A stretch of 15,265 bases of DNA from Bog-756 sp052143895 (GCA_052143895.1 JBKQRT010000162.1:1-15265); one strand, 5' to 3'; shown: positions 5,843 through 15,233, numbered from the stretch's first letter. Numbers and translations: made by a program. Notes: generated from the sequence alone by a model not told the origin.

Positions 5843-6646
5843 ATGACCGACATTCCCTACACGCATGGCCACCACGACAGCGTGCTGCGGTCCCACCGCT
5901 GGCGCACGGCCGAGAACTCGGCCGGGTACCTGCTGCCGCGGCTCCAGCCCGGCTGGTCGTTGCTCGACGTCGGCTGCGGGCCGGGGACCATCACCCGCGA
6001 CCTGGCCCGCCGGGTGGCTCCGGGCCCGGTGGTGGGCGTCGACGCCGCCGCCGAGGTGGTGGCCGAGGCCCGCTCGCTGGTGGCGGGGGACGCCGAGGTC
6101 GCACTGTCCTTCGAGGTGGGTAGCGTCCTCGAGCTGGCGTTCGACGCCGCCACCTTCGACGCCGTGCACGCCCACCAGCTGCTCCAGCACGTCGGCGACC
6201 CGGTGGCCGCCCTCACCGAGATGCGGCGGGTCTGCCGGCCCGGCGGGTTGGTGGCCGCACGCGACAGCGACTACCCGGCCATGCGGTTCTTTCCCGAGGA
6301 CGGCGAGCTCGACCGGGCCTTCGCCCTCTACGGCGAGCTCACCCGGATCAACGGCGCCACATGGGACGCCGGTCGCCGCTTGCTCCACTGGGCCAACCGA
6401 GTCGGGTTCGACGAGGTGGTCGCGTCCGGGTCGGTGTGGTGCTTCGCCACTCCGGCCGACCGGGCGTGGTGGGGTGGCCTGTGGGCCGACCGGTTCACCG
6501 CCTCGTCCCTGGCCGACCAGCTCCTGGCCCACGGCCTGGCCCGGCGCGCCGACCTGGCCGGATTCGCTGGCGCATGGCGGCGCTGGGCCGCCTCGTCAGA
6601 CGGCTGGTTCGCCGTGCTCCACGGCGAGATCGTGTGCACGGTGTGA
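5843..6646 (+). CDS. Class I SAM-dependent methyltransferase
   Basis: This is a predicted small-molecule methyltransferase of the UbiE/MenG-like class, acting in the cytoplasm. The protein has 267 residues. Motif I, LLDVGCGPGTIT, lies at residues 40-51 and forms the SAM-binding loop. VVGVDAAAEVV supplies the acidic residue at the end of strand 2, FDAVHAHQLLQHVGDP is motif II, and EMRRVCRPGGLVAARDSDY is the post-II strand. The C-terminal part (about 150-267) is a helical, Trp-rich substrate region. I chose ATG 5843 because the protein then opens with THGHHDSVLRSHRWRTAENS just before the core. GGGAGG touches the ATG with no spacing, so it cannot work as a normal Shine-Dalgarno. It is divergent from lysR and convergent with the hydrolase ending at 6677. 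Substrate unknown. Confidence 0.9.
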   Translation: MTDIPYTHGHHDSVLRSHRWRTAENSAGYLLPRLQPGWSLLDVGCGPGTITRDLARRVAPGPVVGVDAAAEVVAEARSLVAGDAEVALSFEVGSVLELAFDAATFDAVHAHQLLQHVGDPVAALTEMRRVCRPGGLVAARDSDYPAMRFFPEDGELDRAFALYGELTRINGATWDAGRRLLHWANRVGFDEVVASGSVWCFATPADRAWWGGLWADRFTASSLADQLLAHGLARRADLAGFAGAWRRWAASSDGWFAVLHGEIVCTV

Positions 6647-6676
6647 CCCGCCCGGACCCCGCGCCTCGCCGGCTGT

Positions 6677-7555
6677 TCAGTCGTCCGCCCCGGACAGCGA
6701 GGCGAGCAGGCGCCCGGGGGCCTCGACCATCGGATAGTGGCCGACGCCGTCGAGGAAGTGGCTGCGCACGTCCGGTCGCTTCCGGGCCAGGCGGTCCGCC
6801 ATGGCCGGCACCGCGATGGGGTCGTCCGCCCCCCAGGCCACGACGAGCGGGGCCGGATGGCGCTCGATCGCCCCGGTGAACCGGTCCTCGCTTCGTCGTC
6901 GCTCCTCCACGTACCGGATCAAGCGGGGCAGCAGGCGCTGTCCGCCGAGGTGGGCGATCATCTCCCACTGGGCCGCCAGCTCCTCCTCGGGCACCGACGA
7001 GGAGGAGCTGAAGGTGGCGGCCACACCGGCCATGACCGTGGCCGGGTCGAGCGCGGCGTCCATGGCGAGGCGTTCGTCGGGCAGCCCCAACAGGAACTGC
7101 TGCCCGGTGCTGAGCCTGGTGAGGTCGACGTAGATGCTCCCGTTGGTCAGTGCCCGGTCGGTGATCTCGACCTCCCAGCGTCCCTCGAGCTGTCGGGCCA
7201 GGAGCTCGCCGCCGAGGGTGTCGCCGACGTCGTGGGTGAGCAGGCCGAGGCGGTCCACCCCCGCCGCCGAGATGAGGGCCATGGCGATGTCCGCCTGGAC
7301 GGCGAAGTCGTAGCGTCGGTCCGGCTTGGCCGAGAGCCCGTAGCCGAGCATGTCGAACAGGAGCACCCGCCGGTCGGCGGCCAGCTGGTCCACCACCTGG
7401 TGGAAGTCGAAGGACGAGGTGGGGAACCCGTGGAGGACGAGCAGCGGTGGGCGCATGTCGTCGCCGGAGGCCGGGATGTCGATCGTGAAGATCTGCTGTC
7501 CGCACAGCCACCGGTACGAACCCCGCGCCCGCCAGGCGTCGGCCGGTCCGCTCAC
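6677..7555 (-). CDS. MEST-like alpha/beta hydrolase
   Basis: A 292-residue alpha/beta-hydrolase fold protein. The oxyanion region is LHGFPTSSFDF (His42-Gly43). The nucleophile elbow is THDVGDTLGGE, with Asp109 where esterases have Ser. HD-x-GD followed by a TNGS segment recalls the MEST/PEG1 and epoxide hydrolase/haloalkane dehalogenase branch. WGADDPIAV (Asp244 or Asp245) and GVGHYPMVEAP (His273) complete a plausible triad. An Asp nucleophile predicts an ester intermediate and attack on an epoxide, C-halogen or similar bond, but the reaction cannot be named. The start is GTG 7555, overlapping the dienelactone hydrolase TGA (GTGA); the frame is open further upstream only by chance. No Shine-Dalgarno is visible, so translational coupling is likely. 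It is the last gene of the four-gene minus-strand operon. Confidence 0.88.
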   Translation of the reverse strand: MSGPADAWRARGSYRWLCGQQIFTIDIPASGDDMRPPLLVLHGFPTSSFDFHQVVDQLAADRRVLLFDMLGYGLSAKPDRRYDFAVQADIAMALISAAGVDRLGLLTHDVGDTLGGELLARQLEGRWEVEITDRALTNGSIYVDLTRLSTGQQFLLGLPDERLAMDAALDPATVMAGVAATFSSSSSVPEEELAAQWEMIAHLGGQRLLPRLIRYVEERRRSEDRFTGAIERHPAPLVVAWGADDPIAVPAMADRLARKRPDVRSHFLDGVGHYPMVEAPGRLLASLSGADD

Positions 7556-8340
7556 GTGTGGAGGCGTTCGGCGAAGAAGGCGACGACCTGGTCCAGCGCG
7601 GCACGTGTCGGCGTCCCCGGGCGGTCGTCGAGGTCCTCGGTGAGCACCGAGTGCGCTCGCTTCCTGTGGCCGTAGGGGTTCCCGGGCGACGAGTCGATCT
7701 CGACGCCCACGAAGGCGTCGCCCAGCACCTCGCGGAGGTGCGCGAACCGCTCCGGTGGGCTCAGCTTGTCGCCGGCGAACCGGAGGCCGAGCACGCACGT
7801 GCCGGCTGCGGCCCGTTCCTGCACCCGGGCGAGGTCCTCGCCGGACAGACCGAGGTCCCGGCGGTGGGCCCGGGTCATGCCGATCGGCAGGGAGGGCTGG
7901 CTGAGAACGGGCGCCACCACGACGTCGTCGACCATCATGCCCAGGGCGAACCCCCCGGTGAAGCACATGCCGACCGCGCCCACCCCGGGGCCGCCGCAAC
8001 GCCGGTGCTCGTCGGCGGCCAGGGCCCGCAGCCAGCCTATGACCGGGCTGGTCCTCCCCGAGGCCAGCACGGTGAACTCGCGGGCGATGCAGGCCCGGGC
8101 GAACGACGACGCCCCGTACCCGATCGACGCCGCGCGCCCGTCCTCGCCGAACAGGTGGGGCAGCACAGAGGTGAAGCCCGCCGCCGCCACTTTCCGCCCG
8201 AACCCGGCCACCGCCGGGGTGATGCCGGGGATCTCGCTCATGACGATGACCGCCGGGCCCGAGCCGGTCCGGTAGACGGTGCGGGTCTCGCCGTCGTGGG
8301 TGAACGTGGATGATTCGAATCCGGCGAGCGCGTGCTCCAT
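7552..8340 (-). CDS. Dienelactone hydrolase family protein
   Basis: Dienelactone hydrolases open lactone rings or cleave esters with a Cys-His-Asp triad; the best known act in chloroaromatic catabolism. The protein has 262 residues. The nucleophile elbow is VGMCFTGGFAL with Cys126, RFAGDKLSPPERF carries Asp191, and RAHSVLTED carries His230, so the triad is complete. The N-terminus (FTHDGETRTVYRTGSGPAVIVM) and the SEIPGITP segment fit the family. ATG 8340 lies 9 bases after the upstream gene's TAG. There is no clear Shine-Dalgarno, but TAGCGT sits exactly 6 bases before the ATG, so an internal leaderless transcript is possible. It overlaps the downstream hydrolase by 4 bases. The substrate is not known; family membership alone does not prove lactone cleavage. 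Confidence 0.92.
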   Translation of the reverse strand: MEHALAGFESSTFTHDGETRTVYRTGSGPAVIVMSEIPGITPAVAGFGRKVAAAGFTSVLPHLFGEDGRAASIGYGASSFARACIAREFTVLASGRTSPVIGWLRALAADEHRRCGGPGVGAVGMCFTGGFALGMMVDDVVVAPVLSQPSLPIGMTRAHRRDLGLSGEDLARVQERAAAGTCVLGLRFAGDKLSPPERFAHLREVLGDAFVGVEIDSSPGNPYGHRKRAHSVLTEDLDDRPGTPTRAALDQVVAFFAERLHT

Positions 8341-8349
8341 GGGTCGACG

Positions 8350-9213
8350 CTATCCCGGACCGGGGCGCGGCTCCCGGCCGTCGGCGGCTCCGCCCGCTCC
8401 GGCCAGGGTCAGCGTGACCACCGCCGGCCGGTGGTCGGAGCCGGCGTACCCGGCGATCCGCCCGTGGAGCACCGTCACCGGCGCGGTGACCAGGACGTGG
8501 TCGAGCTGGCTGTGGGGGTGGTGGGCGGGCCAGCTCCTCCCGGTCACCGCCCGCCGCCACCCCCGGAGGTACGAGGTGGTGGGCGGGCCCCACAGGTTCA
8601 TGTCGCCGGCCAGGACGGCGGGGGTCCCGGCTGGCGGGAGCACCCGGGCGAGCGACCGGTACTGGGCGTGGGATCCGTGGGTGATGTGGGCCATGTGGGT
8701 GCCGCACACCACCAGCTCTTCCCCGGCCAGGTCCACCGTGCCGCGGACCACGGCGCGCCGGGCCGGGTCGCGGCGGAGCCGCCCGAGGGGGAGGACCCCG
8801 AGGTCGCGGACCGGCACCCGCGAGAGCAGAGCCAGGCCCCACCGTCCCCGGGCGAAGGGCCGACCCGGTGGGCCGTCGCCCGATTGCGGGCGCTCGCCGT
8901 CCAGGCGGAACGTCTTGCGCACCTGGACGACCACCGGGCCCCACCGGCGCGACGACGTCGGGAGGGGCGCGTAGAGCCGGCCGTGCGCCAGCGCCACCTC
9001 GGCCACCACCTCGTACCCGAGGCGCTCGGCCACCAGCCCGGCGGTGCTCGGACCGTCATCGTCGGGCGCCCACGACTCCTGCATCACGAGCACGTCGGCG
9101 GCGAGGGTCGAGCAGGCGGCGGTCACGTCGAAGGGGCGGCCCCAGCCGTCGACCCCCATGTGCACGTTGAAGGTGGCCAGCGTCAGTGTCGACCGCGGAT
9201 CCCGGTCCTCCAT
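8350..9213 (-). CDS. Endonuclease/exonuclease/phosphatase (EEP) family protein
   Basis: EEP-fold enzymes are metal-dependent phosphoesterases that act on DNA, inositol phosphates, sphingomyelin or other phosphodiesters. The protein has 287 residues and no signal peptide or membrane segment. Fold motifs in order are ATFNVHMG (Asn16), VLVMQES (Glu46, metal ligand), VVCGTHMAHI, LAGDMNLWG (Asp204 and Asn206), SQLDHVLV and GSDHRPAVV (Asp260-His261). All catalytic positions are present, so the enzyme should be active. The C-terminal 20 residues are Gly/Pro-rich tail. ATG 9213 is 3 bases after the CoA-transferase stop, with no strong ribosome binding site, implying coupling. A phosphoesterase inside an otherwise hydrolase/CoA-transferase operon is unexpected. 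The substrate cannot be told from sequence. Confidence 0.9.
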   Translation of the reverse strand: MEDRDPRSTLTLATFNVHMGVDGWGRPFDVTAACSTLAADVLVMQESWAPDDDGPSTAGLVAERLGYEVVAEVALAHGRLYAPLPTSSRRWGPVVVQVRKTFRLDGERPQSGDGPPGRPFARGRWGLALLSRVPVRDLGVLPLGRLRRDPARRAVVRGTVDLAGEELVVCGTHMAHITHGSHAQYRSLARVLPPAGTPAVLAGDMNLWGPPTTSYLRGWRRAVTGRSWPAHHPHSQLDHVLVTAPVTVLHGRIAGYAGSDHRPAVVTLTLAGAGGAADGREPRPGPG

Positions 9214-9216
9214 CCG

Positions 9217-10521
9217 TCAGCGTCGGCCGAGCGTCTTCGCCACCTCCGCCAAGCCGGCGCGGAAGTCGGGGTGGGCGATCTGGACCAGCGCGGCCGCCCG
9301 CTCGCGGACGGTGAGACCCGACAGGTCGGCACTCCCGTGCTCGGTGATCACCACCCCGGTGTGGTGCCGGGGGGTGGAGACCACCGAGCCCTCGGGCAGC
9401 AGGGGCACGATCCGGGTCCGGGTGACCCCGTTGGCCGTGGCGGTGGAGCGCAGGCAGATGAGCGAGTGGTCGTCGACGCGCAGCTCGGCCCCGGCCACGA
9501 AGTCCTGGTGGCCGCCGACCCCGGAGACCTGACGGCCGTCGATGTTGTCGGCCACCACCTGCCCGTAGAGGTCCACGCTGAGCGCGCCGTTGATCGAGAC
9601 GAACGCGTGGTTGCGGGCGATGACGGTGGGGTCGTTGACCACCTGCACCGGCGCGAAAGCGACCTGGTCGTTGCCGTCGAGCCACTGGTAGAGCTCGGAC
9701 GAGCCGAGGGCGAAGGTGGTGAGCGACACGCCGTCGAAGATGCTCTTCTGGTCGTTGGTCACCTTGCCGGCCTGGTGGAGGTGCATGAGCCCGTCCCCGA
9801 ACATCTCGCTGTGGACGCCGTACCTGCCGCCCGGGCTGTGCGCCAGTCGCGAGGCGATCATGTCCGGCACGGCACCGATGCCGATCTGGAGGGTGGCCCC
9901 GTCGGTGACGTACGACCTGGCTAGGTCGGCGATGGCCCGGTCGATGTCGTCGGGCTCCGTCTTGGGCAGCGTGAATGGCGCCCCGTCCGCCTCGACCACC
10001 ACGTCGACCATGTCGAGGGGCAGGGCGTTGGTGTACTCGGGGGGCAGGGAGCAGGTCCGGGGAAGGTTGGGGTTCACCTCGACGACCAGCAGCCGCTCGG
10101 GGTCCCGGCCGGCCATGACCAGCTCATCGTAAGTGGCACCGAGGTGCAGTGAGAGGTTGACCGTCCCGTCGGTGTCGGACGGCGCCGCCTGGGCGGTCAT
10201 CACCCGGGGGGCGTACCGGCGCAGGATGGGGGCGAACTGGCGGAACCCGCCGGGCACCAGCTCGATGTTGGCCCCCTGGGCGAGGAGCATCCGCTCGGCC
10301 GGCCCGAAGAAGCCGCAGCGGTACGAGACGTGGGGATGGGTGAGAACGGTGTAGTAGCTGAGCAGCAAGGCGCCGCCGAAGGTCAGGTCCTCCCAGTCGT
10401 CCCGCTCGCCGAGTGCGGTGAAGAACGCGTCCGGGTTGGCCGGGCCGAGCCCGAACCCGATGGTGTCCACGGGACGCACGAGCGCAGCCGCCTCGGAGGC
10501 GGTGCAGGAGCTGGGTGCCAT
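9217..10521 (-). CDS. Acetyl-CoA hydrolase/CoA-transferase family protein (4-hydroxybutyrate CoA-transferase-like)
   Basis: This family moves CoA between acyl-CoA and a carboxylate through a glutamyl-CoA thioester, or hydrolyses the thioester. The protein has 434 residues, a normal length. Seen directly: LQIGIGAVPDMIASRL, GVHSEMFGDG with the predicted catalytic Glu239, NGALSVDLYGQV, SGVGGHQDF (glycine loop) and TEHGSADLSGLTVRERA near the C-terminus, followed by AHPDFR. This order matches two-domain acetyl-CoA hydrolase/transferases. I chose ATG 10521; GTG 10524 directly before it is an alternative. No Shine-Dalgarno is visible, but CACACT lies 6 bases upstream. It is the first gene of the minus-strand operon and divergent from the LLM oxidoreductase. 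It could activate or release an acid made by the hydrolases downstream; the acyl group is unknown. Confidence 0.93.
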   Translation of the reverse strand: MAPSSCTASEAAALVRPVDTIGFGLGPANPDAFFTALGERDDWEDLTFGGALLLSYYTVLTHPHVSYRCGFFGPAERMLLAQGANIELVPGGFRQFAPILRRYAPRVMTAQAAPSDTDGTVNLSLHLGATYDELVMAGRDPERLLVVEVNPNLPRTCSLPPEYTNALPLDMVDVVVEADGAPFTLPKTEPDDIDRAIADLARSYVTDGATLQIGIGAVPDMIASRLAHSPGGRYGVHSEMFGDGLMHLHQAGKVTNDQKSIFDGVSLTTFALGSSELYQWLDGNDQVAFAPVQVVNDPTVIARNHAFVSINGALSVDLYGQVVADNIDGRQVSGVGGHQDFVAGAELRVDDHSLICLRSTATANGVTRTRIVPLLPEGSVVSTPRHHTGVVITEHGSADLSGLTVRERAAALVQIAHPDFRAGLAEVAKTLGRR

Positions 10522-10572
10522 CACCCCAGTGTGTCACCCCCGGCGCTGGCGACGCGGTGGGGACGTGGCCGT

Positions 10573-10591
10573 GCCGGGCGGCCGCCCCGGC
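10573..10591. promoter_or_regulatory. Palindrome in the divergent region, candidate operator
   Basis: gggcggccgccc (10576-10587) is a perfect 12-bp palindrome. In an alternative pairing, gccggg and cccggc (10573-10578 with 10586-10591) form 6-base arms. It lies in the 92-base interval between the starts of the CoA-transferase and LLM oxidoreductase genes, where a shared operator would be expected. GC-rich DNA makes such palindromes fairly common. Confidence 0.25.
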
Positions 10592-10613
10592 CGAAGGGTG
10601 CGAACATGGACCG

Positions 10614-11639
10614 GTGAAGATCGACACCCAGCTGTCGGGGCTCCAGGGCGCGGCGGCGCACGCCCGCCGGCTCGAGGCGCTCGGCGTGGACGGGGCGTTC
10701 ACCTTCGAGGGGCCCCACGACGTGTTCACCCCGCTCATCCTCGCCGCCACCGCCACCCGGTCGCTGGCGCTCGGCACCAACGTCGCCGTCGCCTTCCCGC
10801 GCAACCCGGTCCAGCTCGCCCACCAGGCCTACGATCTCCAGCTGATGTCGGAGGGCCGCTTCACCCTCGGGCTGGGGTCGCAGATCCGGGCGCAGGTCGA
10901 GAAGCGCTACGGGGCGTCGTTCGACCGGCCGATCGCCCGCATGCGCGAGACGGTCGGCGCCCTCCGGGCCATCTTCGCCACCTGGGAGACCGGCGAGCGT
11001 CTCGACTTCCGTGGGGAGTTCACCTCTCACACCCTCATGCCGCCCATGTTCGACCCGGGACCCAATCCGTTCGGCCCACCCCCGATCGCCCTCGGCGGGC
11101 TGGGGCCGCAGATGGTGCGGCTGGCCGCCGAGGTGGCCGACGGCCTGCTGGTGATGCCGTTCAACACCGCCCGGCACTTCCGAGAGCGCACGCTGGCCGC
11201 TGTCGCCGAGGGCCTGGCCCGGGGCGGCCGGACGAGGACGGACCTCACGCTGACCGGCGAGGTCATCGTCTGCTGCGGCCGCGACGAGGAGGAGCTGGAG
11301 GCGGCGCGGGTGGCCGGGCGCTGGCTCCTCTCCTTCTACGCGTCCACTCCGTCCTACCGACCCGTCCTCGAGGTCGAAGGATGGGAGGACCTGCAACCTG
11401 AGCTCAATACGCTGTCGAAGACGGGACGTTGGGAGGAGATGCCGGCCATGATCGACGACACCATGCTGACTGCGCTGGCCGCCGTGGGCTCGCCCACGGA
11501 GGTCGCCGCCGACATCGTGGAGCGGTTCGGTGCCGAAGTCGACCGGGTGGCGTTCTACACGCCGTACCTGGTCGCCGACGACACCCTGGGGGAGCTCGTC
11601 GCCGAGCTGGGTGCGGCCTCGTCCGGAGGGGCGCGATGA
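10614..11639 (+). CDS. LLM-class (luciferase-like) F420-dependent oxidoreductase
   Basis: A TIM-barrel oxidoreductase of the bacterial luciferase superfamily, in actinobacteria usually using coenzyme F420 for hydride transfer. The protein has 341 residues. Family marks are KIDTQLSG at the first strand, RRLEALGVDGAFTFEGPHD, SLALGTNVAVAFPRNPVQLA, QAYDLQLMSEGRFTLGLGSQ (the classic GRFxLGLG segment) and PPPIALGGLGPQMVRLAAEVADG. The organisation resembles the TIGR03617 type of F420 enzymes, by memory only. I chose GTG 10614 because it begins exactly at the conserved first strand; upstream in-frame codons look non-coding. There is no close Shine-Dalgarno; GAACAT lies 6 bases before the GTG. Its stop overlaps the next gene (ATGA). 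F420 rather than FMN is inferred from family and host type. Confidence 0.9.
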   Translation: MKIDTQLSGLQGAAAHARRLEALGVDGAFTFEGPHDVFTPLILAATATRSLALGTNVAVAFPRNPVQLAHQAYDLQLMSEGRFTLGLGSQIRAQVEKRYGASFDRPIARMRETVGALRAIFATWETGERLDFRGEFTSHTLMPPMFDPGPNPFGPPPIALGGLGPQMVRLAAEVADGLLVMPFNTARHFRERTLAAVAEGLARGGRTRTDLTLTGEVIVCCGRDEEELEAARVAGRWLLSFYASTPSYRPVLEVEGWEDLQPELNTLSKTGRWEEMPAMIDDTMLTALAAVGSPTEVAADIVERFGAEVDRVAFYTPYLVADDTLGELVAELGAASSGGAR

Positions 11640-12553
11640 ACGTTCCCCCGGAGCACTACGACGAGTTCTCCCTGTTCGAGGAGAACGCCGCCGAGGCCGG
11701 GCTGCCCTGGGAGGGCCCGCCCGCGGTACGGCGCGAGTCCGTGGAGGTGGCGCCGGGCCGGCGGGTGAGCACGCTGGTGTGGGGCGATGCTCCTCCCGAG
11801 GTGGTCCTCGTCCACGGCGGGGGCCAGAACGCCCACACCTGGGACACGGTCGCCCTGGCCCTCGATCGCCCGCTGGTGGCCGTCGACCTGCCCGGTCACG
11901 GCCACTCCGACTGGCCGGGCGACGCCCGGGTGCTCGACCCCCGGGCCATGGCCGAGGACGTGGCCGTCGTCGTCGGGCGCCTGGCGCCTGACGCCCGCTT
12001 GGTGGTGGGGATGTCGCTCGGCGGCGCCACCTGCATCGCCCTGGCCGCGTCCCACCCCGGCCTCGTCCGCCGGCTCGCCCTGGTCGACATCACCCCCGGC
12101 GTGACCCGCGAGAAGGGCTCGGACATCGCCGCCTTCCTCGCCGGTCCGGAGTCGTTCGACTCGTTCGACGAGATCCTCCAGCGCACCATCGAGTTCAATC
12201 CCACCCGGTCGGTCTCGTCGCTTCGGCGCGGCGTGCTGCACAACTCGGTGCAGCGGGACGACGGGACCTGGACGTGGCGCCACCAGCTGGGCCGTCCCGC
12301 CGGAGCGACCGGGATGCACGTGGGCTCGGTCGACTTCAGCTCCCTGTGGGACGACCTCGAACGGATCGGGGTCCCCGTGCTCCTGCTCCGCGGCTCGCTC
12401 TCGCCCGTGGTCGACGACGCCGACGAGGCGGAGTTCCACCGGCGCCGACCCGGCGACCGTGTGGTCACCGTCGAGGGAGCCGGCCACAGCATCCAGGGTG
12501 ACCGGCCCCTCGAGCTGGCCGGGCTCCTCGCCGGCGAGCTCGCCGCCGGCTGA
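11636..12553 (+). CDS. Alpha/beta hydrolase
   Basis: A 305-residue serine-type alpha/beta hydrolase, probably an esterase, lipase or C-C bond hydrolase. LVHGGGQNAHTWD (His60 and three Gly) is the oxyanion region, and VAVDLPGHGHSDWPG follows strand 4. VVGMSLGGATC is the nucleophile elbow with Ser127, and the catalytic His is His284 in VEGAGHSIQGDRP. The acid is probably in LLLRGSLSPVVDDAD (about residues 245-262). The first 40 residues form a non-core N-terminal extension (EHYDEFSLFEENAAEAGLPW). ATG 11636 overlaps the oxidoreductase TGA (ATGA), and GGAGGGG at 11624-11630 is a strong ribosome binding site, so the two are surely co-translated. This implies it acts on the oxidoreductase's product or substrate. 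It ends 3 bases before the convergent lon stop. Confidence 0.93.
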   Translation: MNVPPEHYDEFSLFEENAAEAGLPWEGPPAVRRESVEVAPGRRVSTLVWGDAPPEVVLVHGGGQNAHTWDTVALALDRPLVAVDLPGHGHSDWPGDARVLDPRAMAEDVAVVVGRLAPDARLVVGMSLGGATCIALAASHPGLVRRLALVDITPGVTREKGSDIAAFLAGPESFDSFDEILQRTIEFNPTRSVSSLRRGVLHNSVQRDDGTWTWRHQLGRPAGATGMHVGSVDFSSLWDDLERIGVPVLLLRGSLSPVVDDADEAEFHRRRPGDRVVTVEGAGHSIQGDRPLELAGLLAGELAAG

Positions 12554-12556
12554 CCG

Positions 12557-14908
<2,352 letters not shown>

Positions 14909-14920
14909 CGTTCCTCCGAT

Positions 14921-14943
14921 GTCGACAGGCTCCGCCCGTCGAC
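14921..14943 (-). promoter_or_regulatory. Hairpin in the lon mRNA leader, next to the ribosome binding site
   Basis: On the minus strand gtcgacgggc and gcctgtcgac pair over 10 positions around a gga triloop; nine are Watson-Crick and one is G-U. The stem ends 3 bases before GGAGG (14917-14913). The same sequence is a near-perfect inverted repeat in DNA with GTCGAC at both ends, so it could instead be an operator. Confidence 0.5.
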
Positions 14944-14965
14944 CGTCTCTAGCTGTGGAGAAGTA

Positions 14966-14990
14966 AACAGTCGGATCGAACAGGTATTCC
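14966..14990 (-). promoter_or_regulatory. Candidate SigH/SigR-type promoter of lon
   Basis: On the minus strand GGAATA (14990-14985) is followed after 16 bases by GTT (14968-14966). This fits the actinobacterial SigH/SigR pattern of GGAAT and GTT at about this spacing. No TANNNT -10 is visible upstream of lon. The implied start near 14958 gives a leader of about 50 bases. Lon is a known member of thiol/heat-stress sigma regulons in Streptomyces. Confidence 0.4.
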
Positions 14991-15184
14991 CTCCCGGGCG
15001 GGGCCGAGGGGAACGGAGGGTGCCGCGCACCGGGTCGAGCCACGCCGGCGATGCGGCAGAAGCCCAGGTCGGCGCCGTACGACGCTGGAGGGCACTGCCG
15101 GCGGGACGCGACGCGTCCGTGTCGTGCGCCCGCCGCCGGACCTGCGGTAGCCGGCCCCGGTATTTCATCTCCAGCGCACCTGAT

Positions 15185-15228
15185 GTTCGTGTTGCGTTCA
15201 CCGCCGGTTCGCCAGGCGTTCACCTCTG
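15185..15228. repeat. 22-bp imperfect tandem direct repeat
   Basis: Copies at 15185-15206 and 15207-15228 match at 16 of 22 positions. The conserved blocks are gttcg and gcgttcacc, the latter at 15194-15202 and 15216-15224. A 22-bp period is about two helical turns, as expected for side-by-side regulator sites. Confidence 0.55.
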
Positions 15229-15233
15229 GTCGA

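Noticed and set aside
7556..8944. Upstream extension of the MEST-like hydrolase to 755 residues
   Set aside because: The extension runs antiparallel to nothing but overlaps the dienelactone hydrolase and EEP genes in another frame on the same strand; both of those have complete catalytic motifs. The hydrolase begins at GTG 7555.
8332..9924. A 530-codon plus-strand frame opposite the EEP and CoA-transferase genes
   Set aside because: It spans two well-supported minus-strand genes and has the His/Gly/Val-rich composition typical of antisense frames.
14977..14990. LexA/SOS-like box CGAACAGGTATTCC upstream of lon
   Set aside because: It matches CGAAC-N4-GTTCG at only 8 of 10 positions, and its right half coincides with the better-fitting GGAAT promoter element.
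15203..15220. ClgR-type operator (CGC-N5-GCG) near the right edge
   Set aside because: The sequence is gttcgccaggcgttc: CGC and GCG are separated by 3 bases, not 5, and the flanks are a direct rather than an inverted repeat.
14909..15223. N-terminal extension of Lon to 888 residues
   Set aside because: The frame is open but the added 105 residues do not resemble the Lon N-domain. ATG 14908 has a strong GGAGG and the conserved start LPLLPLTSGVVLPG follows at once.
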